From contig JALQPE010002293.1 in the NCBI GenBank assembly GCA_030407315.1, positions 1-64,000 of the forward strand: a DNA stretch of 64,000 nucleotides, read 5' to 3'. Position 1 is the stretch's first letter. Every line of letters begins with the position of its first letter. The translations under genes were made by a program, and so were the position numbers. The notes below the pieces were generated by a model. That model was not told the origin of the DNA, did not search any database, and saw only the letters and a program-made list of their open reading frames with translations. Source of the stretch: Asparagopsis taxiformis. Its lineage: Eukaryota; Rhodophyta; Florideophyceae; Bonnemaisoniales; Bonnemaisoniaceae. Positions 51,641-62,489 of the stretch are shown piece by piece.

Positions 51641-52930
51641 CCGAAAAATCAATTTGGTGGCCCAGCATCTCCTGTGCCGAAAATTCCCGCACTCAGTTCT
51701 GATATACGTCTAGACGTGTTTCCCACTTGTACGCATCAGGGAAGGCGTCACGGAAGGTTGACACTACGCTACTTGTGTACCGCGTCGTCTGAAATAGCGA
51801 GTAGTGTTTGTTGTATAGTTGTGGAGTATGCGTCTAGTGGTTTGTAAAGCTTGCAGAACGGGATAGGGATGTGGGTGGCCCTATTTTATGAATACATGAG
51901 TACCAATATTCAGGGTTGACAAAGCGGAAAGGCATAGGCTCATACATGTTTGAGATTGCATAGTAGAGAAAATATTTTCATCGAAATTTACATGGAGCTG
52001 ATGGAGGTTTTAAGGATGAGGTATGAGAGGAAGAAAATTCTTCTGTGGTATGAGGATGTGTTCTGTGGGGGGATGGAATCTTGGGATGGTACAGGGGGAG
52101 GTGGAAATGTACGGAGTGCGGGTTTAGAATGGATTGTGATTCGGAGAGGAGTGCCGACAAGCATATTATGGGGATTGGGGAGACGCTGCGGGGTGTTGGG
52201 GTAGTGAGGGCGGAGGAGGTGTTTAGGTGGGACCGTAGGAGGGTGCGGTTGAAGGCGCCGAGAGGAGGGGTTTTTAGGAAAGTGAGGAGAAAGAAGGGGA
52301 GGGGGTGGCGTCTGTTCTGGCTGTGGTGAGTGGGGATGTGATGGAGAAGAAGGGGGTTATTGTATTTGGGGAGGGAGGGGAGTGGGAGGAAGGGTGCGAA
52401 GTGGGGGTTGATATGTGTTTCAGAGCGGGGAGGTTTCTGGGGAGACGGCGGGGGAGCGGGAGCGTGGGCCGGTGGTGGTGGTGTATACGGTATCGAAGAT
52501 GCGGATGGCGTGGGGGCATGGAGCAGCTGAGGGAGGGAGGGGTGGAGCAGGTCGGGTACGGGATGGGGAGTGAGAGGTTTTGGAAGAGTAAGCTGCAGGG
52601 GAAGTTTGTGTAGAGGGCGAAGGAGAGGGGTTGAGGGTAGAGGAGAGAGGGTACTGAAGAACAATACGTTTCAAAGGTGATGGGGGAGAGCATGGTCGAG
52701 GAGATAGGGGGTGTTTTGCCCTATTCTGAGGTAGTATGAGGACTGGTTATACGAAATCTGTACGGTAGAGCAGAAAAGTAGGTATGGAATGGAGGTGTGC
52801 ACCGTGGAAGCGGGGATAGGTATCTGAAAATGCGTGCTAGAGTGGTATTGGGGGTGTTTGAGGTACAGTACGGGGGAGGTGAGCACCAACAGGAAGGGGG
52901 TGTGAGCGAGAGGATGAAAAAATTAAAGAC
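51641..52930. other. Strand-asymmetric G-rich stretch (C-rich on the minus strand)
   Basis: Open frames occur in all three minus frames and are P/S/T/H-rich, as expected from composition. A conserved ATG context (ATCTCCTCGACCATG, near 52693 and mirrored at 56329) could start a P-rich protein, and the plus strand holds WKCTECGF with a following CDSERSADKH. Neither is convincing as a gene. The segment is mirrored at about 56090-57360. Confidence 0.35.
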
Positions 52931-53275
52931 AAAATTGGAGTCGACCGACAAGGAAAAATAGAGTGGTCGCCGTGATGGATGCGGACATCCATGTCGAGCA
53001 CGGCGGCAGAAATTTCTGGGGTCGAAATTTTTGAATTTCTGAACCGGCGCCCGTCCTAGGTGGACATAGACATGGCGGAAGTCCATCCCGAGGGGGACAT
53101 CCGTGGTACTAGAAACAATGAATGTCGCCCTAGTAATACTAGACGTACTAGACCGCATGGACGTCCGGTTCTAGGCGGACATCCAAAAATACTGGAGAAC
53201 ATGGACGTCCGCCTAGTAATACTAGGTGTACTAGAGGTTGTGGACGTCCGCGTCCATTTCCGAGAACACAGACGC
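52931..53275 (+). repeat. MULE-like terminal repeat, left copy
   Basis: Runs outward from CGTCTGTGTTCTCGGAAATG (read on the minus strand). It contains several GGACGTCC/GGACATCC boxes and CTAGTA-A-TACTAG palindromes. An R-like GAAATTTTTGAATTTCTG segment lies at 53018-53036. It is inverted at 55745-56080 and related to the MULE end at 30956. Confidence 0.82.
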
Positions 53276-53281
53276 AGTTCA

Positions 53282-54246
53282 ATTGTTATGATAGGCATCG
53301 TATTGCGGCTGTCCTCTCTAGATCCCTGTCTCCCTGGAAGGAAAGACAACAAGTACTTGTAGACAGCTAGATCGTTGATGCTTGCACACTCATCATCCAT
53401 GTACTCATGCATTTCCAGTATAGCACGCACGTATCGGGCCGTACAACAGTTTCTAATGCTCTCTGTCAGTTCCGCAGAGTACCCAGAACGGTAGGACGTG
53501 TTCGGCATATTTCCAGAATATTCAGCAATGTTTGAAGCTGCACAAATCACATAGAAACCACAGCTGTATGTATCTTTTTGCAATTTGAACTGCAACACAT
53601 CTAGTATGTAGTTCTCGGTTCGCGTAATCCAAGTCATGTCGGGGCACGTGTCTTCAAAAAATCTCGCCACAAATTTAAGTAGATTCCTAGGACAGGAATA
53701 TCGCAAGCTGTCCCCCCAGAAGATTCTTCCATTAGTTTCATTCTCGGGGTCTAATGTCCCAAACACAGCACCCCAGTGAGACTTTCGGATATTGACTGGG
53801 ATGATGAATGAAGGAGGGACTTCTCTTCTACACCAGACCTCCAAGATACTTCGTTTGATATTTTTGGCCATTGCTTCATCTACAGCAGTTGAAGTTTCGA
53901 ACCTTGCTGCGCCTGCCATGAACCATTGCGCTGTGTTACATCCAAATATGATGCAATTTTCTGGCATAGTAAGCTCGGAAAGTCCAGACAAAAGCAAGTG
54001 GTCTTCGAGCATAGCACCGCGTTTTGAGTGCTTAAACCATGGACTGGCATCGTTGCTATTCTCAAAAGATGATTCCAGTCCGATGAGGTGTACACGCAGT
54101 ATGTTCTTCTCGCTTTCGCGGAGCCGAACGCAAATTCTGTCCAGTATGCTGAAAAATTCATCTATATCTGCATCGTATTTCGTCGTTAAGCAACCTGATT
54201 CACCATTACGTATAGTTTCCTCAGTGAATGTTTCCAGATTTCCCAT
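53282..54246 (-). CDS. Ulp1-type (C48) cysteine protease, probably MULE cargo
   Basis: SUMO/ubiquitin-like protease fold carried by many MULE elements. ATG 54244-54246. The frame stays open to 53056, but the part beyond about residue 321 is translated terminal repeat, so the real end is probably near 53282 or in repeat-derived sequence. The catalytic set is visible: H157 in IRKSHWGAVFG, D179 in FWGDSLRY, Q223 in FKLQKDTYS and C229 in SCGFYVI. The N-terminal 130 residues are not recognised. The gene ends at the left terminal repeat, and its 5' side is cut off by copia LTR C about 115 bp upstream, where a partner transposase might have lain. Confidence 0.8.
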
Positions 54247-54363
54247 GGTACAGTGCTTCCAATGCTAAAACGACTTCATATGGCTTCACAATACTGGGAA
54301 AACTGCGAAGGTTGTGTACAAATGAATGTGGCTCACAAATGATGCTTTATTTCTGAGTGGAAA

Positions 54364-55110
54364 AATGATGAACTGTTCATTCAAAATGTCAGTAGAAATG
54401 ACGGAAAGTGAAGCGATGGTTGGTGGAATCGGAACACGTACGCGGTATGAGGGACAGTGAATTTCTGCAGAGCGGACTGTGTGAATGGAGCGATCGTAAA
54501 CGTGCGAGATAGATAGCAGTGGTATCGTCGAAATGGTAGGTGGCAGTGGTGGAGAGACAGCCGGTGGTGTCTCAGGGTAATGATGACAGTGGTCTCGCGA
54601 GCTGTGGACCACCTGCGGGGCGGTCCTAGTTTTGCGACGCCCGTGCTCTGGTGATTTGGATTTGCCCGCCCTTCAGATTTGGCGGCGGTGAAAAGAAATT
54701 TTAGTTTAGAACTTTTATATTTGAAAAAGGAAATTTGGTTGGAACATTACTTCTGAAACTTTTGGAAAGTGAAAAAGGTGAAAGCTACACGGTCACGCTT
54801 GCGCGATGGATTAGTCACACAAACTGGTCGGCGACCCGACCCCTCCCAGACGGGCTGAAATGAAGGCTACTGCCGGCGGTAATTTTTTCAGCTTTCCGAT
54901 CACCAGATTATTCCTGGCCAACCACAGGCCAGGAAATAGTCCAATTCATCATACTTTGTGAGGACGAGTTGATGTGATTGGTGCACACTGGGGCCACCGA
55001 GAATGCCGGGCCATGTGTTGGACGAGTTGATGCCATTGGTCCAATTCATCTCACGAGTTGGTCTGATTGGCTTAAATACTACCCGCTGTACCGCTGGTAG
55101 ATTCAGTACA
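54364..55110 (-). mobile_element. Copia-type LTR 'C', second copy
   Basis: 747 bp, TGTACTG at 55110 reading leftward. Almost identical to 16057-16347 plus 25752-26213. It directly follows copia pol remnants and so is the 3' LTR of a broken element. The other LTR is missing. Confidence 0.8.
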
Positions 55111-55735
55111 CCCCCTACAGTGGGGCAATACTAACTTGTAGATATATAGAGGTACCCAAAGGGTACCTGTCCAGGCTGTTAGAAGGATGATCTCCTCGTC
55201 TGTCGTGTTGTCAGTGTAGTGTCTGTCAGTGTATTTGTCCGTGCGTACTGTGGTTATTGAGTTAGCGTCCTGACACTGGTGAGCCGTCGTTGGGCGACAT
55301 GTGGTTGAGTTAGCGTCCTGACACTCCCCCTGTCGCCCAGGGGCGGGGAGCGTTATTGTTGTGCGTTGGTTAGGTCCTTCCTCTATTTCTAAAGATGCGG
55401 TGAGTAGTTGAAATGGTTGCTTTGTAAGGGGTTTTGTGAAAATGTCGGCCAGCATCTGCTCTGATGGTAGGTATTGTAGATTGATCCGGCCAGCTTGTAC
55501 ATTGTCCATTAGGTGGTGGTGTCGGATGTCAATGAACTTGCGGCGCTTCGTCGGCGCATTGTTCTTCGCGATGGCTAGGGCGGATTGTGAATCGATGTAG
55601 GTGAGGATAGCTTTGTCAGGATGTATGAGTTCCAGTTCCTTGAGGAGATCCCCGAGCCAGTTTTTTTTGGCGTACGGCTTCTAAGGCGGCAATAGTTTCG
55701 GCTTCGCATGTACTCATCGCTACGAGAGACTATCG
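55111..55735 (-). pseudogene. Copia pol C-terminus (RNase H), frameshifted remnant
   Basis: Starting near 55720 it encodes STCEAETIAALEAVRQ. After a one-base shift at an A8 tract (T8 at 55661-55668 on the plus strand) it continues KNWLGDLLKELELI, TYIDSQSALAIAKNN, IDIRHHHLMDNVQAGRI and the terminal MLADIFTKPLTKQPF. These are standard copia RNase H motifs. Its 5' side ends abruptly at the MULE-like repeat at 55745. It belongs to a different copia lineage from A and B. Confidence 0.83.
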
Positions 55736-55744
55736 TTGTGAAGT

Positions 55745-56080
55745 CCAACGTCTGTGTTCTCGGAAATGGACGCGGACGTCCACAACCTCTAGCACACCTA
55801 GTATTACTAGGCGGACGTCCATGTTCTCCAGTATTTTTGGATGTCCGCCTAGAACCGGACGTCCATGCGGTCTAGTACGTCTAGTATTATTAGGGCGACA
55901 TTCATTGTTTCTAGTACCACGGATGTCCCCCTCGGGATGGACTTCCGCCATGCTTATGTCAACCTAGGACGGGCGCCGGTTCAGAAATTCAAAAATTTCA
56001 ACCCCAGAAATTTCTGCCGCCGTGCTCGACATGGATGTCCGCATCCATCACGGCGACCACTCTATTTTTCCTTGTCGGTC
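55745..56080 (-). repeat. MULE-like terminal repeat, right copy
   Basis: Inverted copy of 52931-53275, beginning CGTCTGTGTTCTCGG with GGACGTCC boxes. Together the pair encloses the Ulp1 gene and the copia remnant. Confidence 0.82.
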
Positions 56081-56089
56081 GACTCCAAT

Positions 56090-57389
56090 TTCGTCTTTAA
56101 TTTTTTCTCTTCTCGCTCACACCCCTTCCAGTTGGTGCTCACCTCCCCCGTACTGTACCTCAAACACCCCCAATACCACTCTAGCACGCATTTTCAGCTA
56201 CCTATCCCCGCTTCCACGGTGCACACCTCCATTCCATACCTACTTTTCTGCTCTACCGTACAGATTTCGTATAACCAGTCCTCATAATACCTCAGAATAG
56301 GGCAAAAACACCCCCTATCTCCTCGACCATGGTCTTCCCCATCACCTTTGAAACGTATTGTTCTTCAATACCCTCTCTCCTCTACCTTCAACCCCTCTCC
56401 TTCGCCCTCTCCACAAACTTCCCCTGCAGCTTACTCTTCCAAAACCTCTCACTCCCAATCCCGTACCCGACCTGCTCCACCCCTCCCTCCCTCATCTGCT
56501 ACATGCCCCCACGCCATCCGCATCTTCGATACCGTATACACCACCACCACCGGCCCACGCTCCCGCTCCCCCGCCGTCTCCCCAGAAACCTCCCCGCTCT
56601 GAAACACATATCAACCCCCCACTTCGCACCCTTCCTCCCACTCCCCTCCCTCCCCAAATACAATAACCCCCTTCTTCTCCATCACATCCCCACTCACCAC
56701 AGCCAGAACAGACGCCACCCCCTCCCCCTCTTTCTCCTCACTTTCCTAAAAACCCCTCCTCTCGGGGCTTCAACCGCACCCTCCTACGGTCCCACCTAAA
56801 CACCTCCTCCGCCCTCACTACCCCAACACCCCGCAGCGTCTCCCCAATCCCCATAATATGCTTGTCGGCACTCCTCTCCGAATCACACTCCAATCTAAAC
56901 CCGCACTCCGTACATTTCCACCTCCCCCTGTACCATCCCAAGATTACATCCCCCCACAGAACACATCCTCATACCACAGAAGAATTTTCTTCCTCTCATA
57001 CCTCATCCTTAAAACCTCCATCAGCTCCATGTAAATTTCGATGTAAATATTTTCTCCACTATGCAATCTCAAACATGTATGAGCCTATGCCTTTCCGCTT
57101 TGTCAACCCTGAATATTGGTACTCATGTATTCATAAAATAGGGCCACCCACATCCCTATCCCGTTCTGCAAGCTTTACAAACCACTAGACGCATACTCCA
57201 CAACTATACAACAAACACTACTCGCTATTTCGGACGACGCGGTACACAAGTAGCGTAGTCTCAACCTTCCGTGACGCCTTCCCTGATGCGTACAAGTGCG
57301 AAACACGTCTAGACTACTACTACTACGATATAGTATATCAGAAGTGACTGCGGGAATTTTCGGCACAGGAGATGCTGGGCCACCAAATT
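56090..57389. other. C-rich stretch, mirror of 51641-52930
   Basis: Proline-rich frames only, and no gene that I can support. A short CTACTACTACTACG run near 57314 is absent from the other arm. Confidence 0.35.
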
Positions 57390-57870
57390 GATTTTTCGGA
57401 AATTTTAGAATTTCTGGGCTGGCCAGCAGTGCAATCGAGCTGGACATCCACCGGACGTCCATTTCAGGTTGGTCGTGAGAGAGTGAGGCGGGACCATGAT
57501 GGAACAAGGACCAAGACCTGTCCCTGACGTGTTGAGCCTGAAATCGACCCATCGTTAGGCGCCATTTAGCCTCACAGTTAGTGCTTACAGAAGCCAGTGA
57601 CAACCCCACTCGGGGCGGCGGCCGGTGCCTGGGGCCGTTGTGGCCAAATTAGACACCATGATTTGAATTAAAATTTGGGCTATTCTCAAAAACATGCACA
57701 TGTGAACATGTTTTTGAGATGGGGGTGTGCCGTACGGCACAATCGACCGCCGAAATCGATGTTTTTTGCAAGATTTTTTGTGCCCGAAATTGTAGAATTT
57801 CTGGTCTGGCCAGCAATGCATCTGAGCTGGACATCCACCGGACGTCCATTTCAGGTTGATCGTGTATCGT
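57390..57870 (+). repeat. R repeats, one partial and one full, forward orientation
   Basis: Full unit with the 16-bp palindrome at 57726-57741. The partial unit starts near 57390 at the same truncation point as 51640. Confidence 0.9.
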
Positions 57871-58132
57871 GCACGTCCACACATTACCGGAAGCAAGTAG
57901 GCGATGAAGCACGTACAAACCCAATTGTTCTGCTATTTCTACCATAGACCATCGAGTCTAGAGATGTGAGGGAATCGTCCTGGAAATCATGCTCCAACCG
58001 ACGAGGGAATGGACAATCTCGTTTGAAAGCATGGAACGGAAGTACATTATAGTAGGTTCATAGATTGAAAGTGATAAAGGAGATGATTATATTCTCGATA
58101 ATTGTTTCCTAAAGTAGTTGTTGTTAAGCTAT

Positions 58133-61100
58133 CTAGCCGTCGGAAAACTGTTCTTCCTCTTCGTCGTCACTATAATAGTGAACTAGATATCCAGGTTCTC
58201 CCGGCAGAAGAGGCGTTATCGGCAACCGTGGAGTTGAATAGCTCAAGATGAATTCTTCACCCGGTGTGAGGGTTCTCTTCTTGGGAGCTTCTGTCGTCTT
58301 CATCCGCATCATTCCGAGCTGCCCTGTCTTCGGCCTACGATCTTTCTTGACCGGGATGGGAACAACTGTCTTGTGGCGAACATTGACAGGTGCCGGTTGA
58401 CTTTGCCTGGCAGACCGGCGCGGAGCATTGGCGATTACTTCTTCTTCGAATCCCAACCGCCTGATGAAACCAAACGAAACATTGTCGGGAATCGGATACG
58501 ACGCATTCCTGAAATACGTGTGATACCTCGTTGTCGTGTGTGACACAACTCTGTCGACATGCCCTGCCCCGGCATGTTGTACATGGCCGTGACCGATGAA
58601 GACTGAACGTGGCGGAACGATTACCTTCTTCAGCTTCATCGTCTTGGCGTACATATCTAATTCCAGCGCTTTGGAAAAGACGTACTTGTGGGACCCTGGA
58701 CACACCCAGATAGGGAATGGGTCATCTCCGTTGGCAATAACAAAGTAACCCGGAAGTTGATCTTTGCGGTCGCGAGGAGGAACAGGGAAATCATTGTGTG
58801 GGACCTGCCGAGGACACCCCTTTCCCGTTATCAAAAACCGTCCCCCAGATGCCGGCATGACAAGTTTTTCTCCCGGTAAACCGCACTCCTCCAGCCCTAT
58901 CAGCCGGACAAGGATTCCCAACCACACATCCAGCAGGGCTCGCCGCGTCACAAACTTGAACCGGTCGATATGCGTCTCATCGTTCTCGGCATAGTCAACC
59001 AGGCAGTGGCGCGTAGACGTGAAGCGAGCCCTCCCCTCATTCCGGTTCTTCTCATCTGTTTCATCGTCCCCCGTATTGACAATGGGACTCCACAGCTGCC
59101 GGTTCCCAGGGTCCTTGTGCACCTCCTCCCCCTCCCATGTTCCCAAGAAGTACCGAAACAATTCCTGGTTAGGAATTTCTTCCATGAGACCCAAGTCAAA
59201 TGGGAACTTGTCCGACGCATCGAGGTAGCTTACATCCGCGAAATTGTGCATCACCGTATACCCTCGCTCGTTGATTTCCGTTCGGCAATTGTGGAAGTAC
59301 GCCATACCAGTGCCGGCCTCATACGAATCCTTCCAGCTTGTAGACATTCGCGCAACCTGGGCGAAGTCCAGCCTCGAGGGTAGAAACGTCGATGTAGGCT
59401 CACACATCGCCTTGGCAGCCATCTTCCACGCTGCGAAAAACATCGGATAGATGGTGTCGATCTCGAAAACAAGATGACGAGCCCGATGTTGTTCCGGAAT
59501 ATGCAGCCCCTCAAACACAGGGTCCATCGCCACTTGCTTCAAATACCTCACCTCTCTGCCCTCCTCATCGATTTCCACACTCTCCAATAACAACCTGAGC
59601 TCAATCGGGGGCAGACAGCCAACCCTCACCGATGCGATGACGTCCGCGGGACGCTGCGCCAGATGATGCCCTTCGGCTCGGTCTTTGACTTCGAAATCGT
59701 CGGGAAGAGATGGCATACGGTCGTCGAACAGGAGGTCGTGTTCAGAAGGAGAGTCACGAACGATGTAACCGTCTTCATCGACTTCCACTCCTTCCGGAAC
59801 AGTGAATGTAATTGTCACTTCGCGGACCCCCTTGCTTTCGACTTGGCCCTCGTCTGCACCCTTTTGTCTTCCTCGTCCGAAGCGGTATGGACAGATTCTT
59901 GGTTGGAGGGAGTCGCACCAGCACGTTGGTTATCTTGGGGGACAATCTCAACGGCAGAATCGGGGGAACGGGCGGAGTCTTCGTCAACCTCATCACCGGA
60001 AGCAGTGGCTTGTTGTTGATCGGTGGGTTTATCAACAACGGCCTGCTCTTCTTCCCCGGCGGATTGTTGTACCACAACCGGCTCTTCTTCCTCGAGGCGT
60101 GTGCTCCCCGTCGAGCGAAGTCGCTGTGAACGGCGGCGGATGCCATGCGAAGCAGGCTCATGTTCGACATTCCGCTGCTTCTTGTGAGTGAGTCTCACAT
60201 TGGCAGCAGAAGGGCGGCGTTTGCGTCGAGCCTTAGTCTTCTTCTTCAATGTCGGATTGAAAAACTCTTTCAAGTTCGTTTCCAAATCCTGTAAACGCGT
60301 GGTTCTCCGTCGCATTCGAACCTCACTGCTCCGGTCGTCCCCTCTATACATTGCAATGGCATTGGTGAGATGCCATTGCAACTCCTTCGGCTGCTTAACC
60401 GACCCAATTGCCATCTCTGTGCTCAGAAATGACTTGCGCATAATACTCTTTGGGCGCCCAAACGCAGCGTACAGAGAATTTGCTATTGCAGTCACGCGAC
60501 GGACGTATGTATAGAAGTCGTTCACGTCAAAGCGTCCATCCGGACGTCCACCATGAGCAGGGTTCAAGTACTCCGAAAGACCACGCAAGACGAAGACAAA
60601 GTTTTCTTCCAGCAACTCGCGCACTATCTTGTGGTCCAGGTGCGTTATCCCAATCTCGTTGCGGCGCTCGGAATTGTTCAGCTCACGCAACACTTCGTCG
60701 AGAACAGGATGCTTCAGCGTTGCTATAGCCAAACGCGTCCACCGCCGGGCCGTGTTCGTTGAATTCATCATCCCCATGAACTGCGCCTCGAACAATGTTC
60801 GGATGACATCAGACTCACGCAAGTCGCCAGCGTTTTCCACGTTATTTGCAACAGCAATCGTACGGATGAACTGCTGGATGGACGACAAGATTCGAACCAG
60901 GGAGCGCTCCGTCAGTTGCGTCCCAGTCGTATGGTTCGACTCTGCACTCTTGTGGATGATCTCATGAGGCTGAAGATCACTGTCGTCCTTGCGGCGAAGG
61001 TAGTACACATCCAGAGGCTGAGTAACCCAGCGCAAGCGGTTTGCGTCCTGTGGCAGCTTGGTTCTGTGCATACGGGTGAGGCGCGTGAAGTCATCCGCAA

Positions 61101-62145
61101 TGCTATGCATAGCATTGAGACGATGCAGTCCGTCGATCACGGTCACGTTCGCATTGGCATGGAATTTGCCATTCTGGAACAGACGCGTGTCGGCGGGCAG
61201 ATGCGTGTTCTGCGACCTCAGCACCGTCACAGTGATACGCGAAGAGCTCACATACCCCACAGCCAACATATTGTTGCGCAGGTCCTCCACGTGGTCTTCT
61301 TTCACATCCCGAAGGGTCACGGCCGGTTCCACTAGCTGCCTCACCAACACAGTCGCTCCTTCTCCGACGTAATCCGACGTCACAAACTTGGGCACCGTAA
61401 TTTGCGTCCCCTGCTGCTCACGAATGCTTTCCGCCACCTCCGGTTCGTCGTCCACCTCGGTTACGTCCTGCGTAGTAGCTTCGGTGACGTTGGAGCGAGC
61501 AGGGTGCTTCGTGCCTCCACTGGAGGCTCTAGCAGAGCGAGCAGGGTGCTTCGTGCCTCCACTGGAGGCTCTGGCAGAGCGAGCAGGGCGCTTCGTGCCT
61601 CCCGAAACCGGGACGGAGCGTGCTGGATGCTTCGTACCCCCCGAACCAGTGATTTCGCCTGCCGGACCGGTACTGGGCATCCGTCCCGAGCTGGCCTGGT
61701 TCGTCGCTGCGTTGAAGTTTGACGCTGCAGCAGGGGTACGAATGTCGCTAGGGCCATCCTCCGCAGCGGGGCGCATCATCCGAGTATCCCAAGGGTAAAA
61801 CGCCGCGGCGTATGCTCCACCCATCGTCTCCGGCGGTCCCTCGGCGCCATCAAACATGTACGGGAACGGGAGGTCCTTGAACTTGTCCTTAGTCGCAATG
61901 TTGCGCACGACGATATAGTCCGCCTCGTCGGTTTCCGGCAGCTTGTGGTTGTGCAGCGTGCGCGGAAGGCCAACATCGCCACCAGCAGTGCTCACCGAAG
62001 CCGTCCCAATATGCACAGCCGCACCGTCCACGTCCGCAAACAAATTGACATCGACGCCGCGCTTGAGTCCGCGCGACTCCGCTGACGCGCTCACTTGATC
62101 GCCGCAAACCGTTGAAAACAAACTGCTGAAATGCGTATCCGCCAT
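58133..62145 (-). pseudogene. ParB-like / 2OG-Fe(II) dioxygenase-like protein, second copy, frameshifted
   Basis: Inverted paralogue of the 46524 gene, ATG 62143-62145. Both domain signatures are unchanged (VIDGLHRLNAM; VPHNDF, HVQHAGAG, TTRYHTYF). A one-base loss near 59863 (AAACAGGG in the other copy, AAAAGGG here) shifts the frame and ends the first part at 59815. The second part is open to 58133. Other differences are one extra 14-residue SGGTKHPAR repeat unit, small indels (VKD inserted; RHLVFEIDTIYP against RVLFEIDHVYP) and a clearly different segment just before the conserved acidic tail (PKKRTLTPGEEFILSYSTP against RKDVMHTPSVAP). It may be a true pseudogene, or intact if the lost base is an assembly error. 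Confidence 0.8.
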
Positions 62146-62489
62146 GGTTGTTGAGTTGGAAAGGAAAAGAGATGGTTGACGTTGACGTATTCGAGTGATG
62201 TGGATGGTAGGTTTCACGTTAAGTTGAAGAATGGTCGTGAACGCCAATCGCTGGAAATAATAACACAATACAACCGAAATTTTGTTAGGTACACACCTAT
62301 CGTGACCGCTGGAATGCAAGAGAGGCAATCGAGATGTGAGTGTCCGTTCGGAACGGGCCCGAGTCGGGCTCTCGAAACCTGACGAGGTGACGTGAAGAAG
62401 GCAGTGTCCTTGATGTGTAATGTGTTAAAATTACAGCTGTCAAGCTAGTCGGCTTTTGGGGCGGCTGCGAGCACCCCTTTATCACGGGG

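Larger units (their letters stand above)
45204..53275 (+). repeat. Left arm of an ~8-kb inverted duplication
   Basis: The same order of sequence occurs inverted at 55745-63480: three R units, ParB/dioxygenase gene, R units, C-rich stretch, terminal-repeat-like end. The outer limit is where the R unit next to 45204 stops matching 63480 (after CGACCCGCTGAAATC). The left arm has an extra R unit near 51.2 kb. Confidence 0.9.

Noticed and set aside
51978..52693. Proline/serine-rich leftward proteins (and mirror at 56329-56799)
   Set aside because: Frames are open in several registers because the strand is C-rich. The arms differ by indels that change the register.
53056..53281. C-terminal 75 codons of the Ulp1 frame as real protein
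   Set aside because: They are translated terminal repeat (mirrored at 55745) and lack protein-like conservation.
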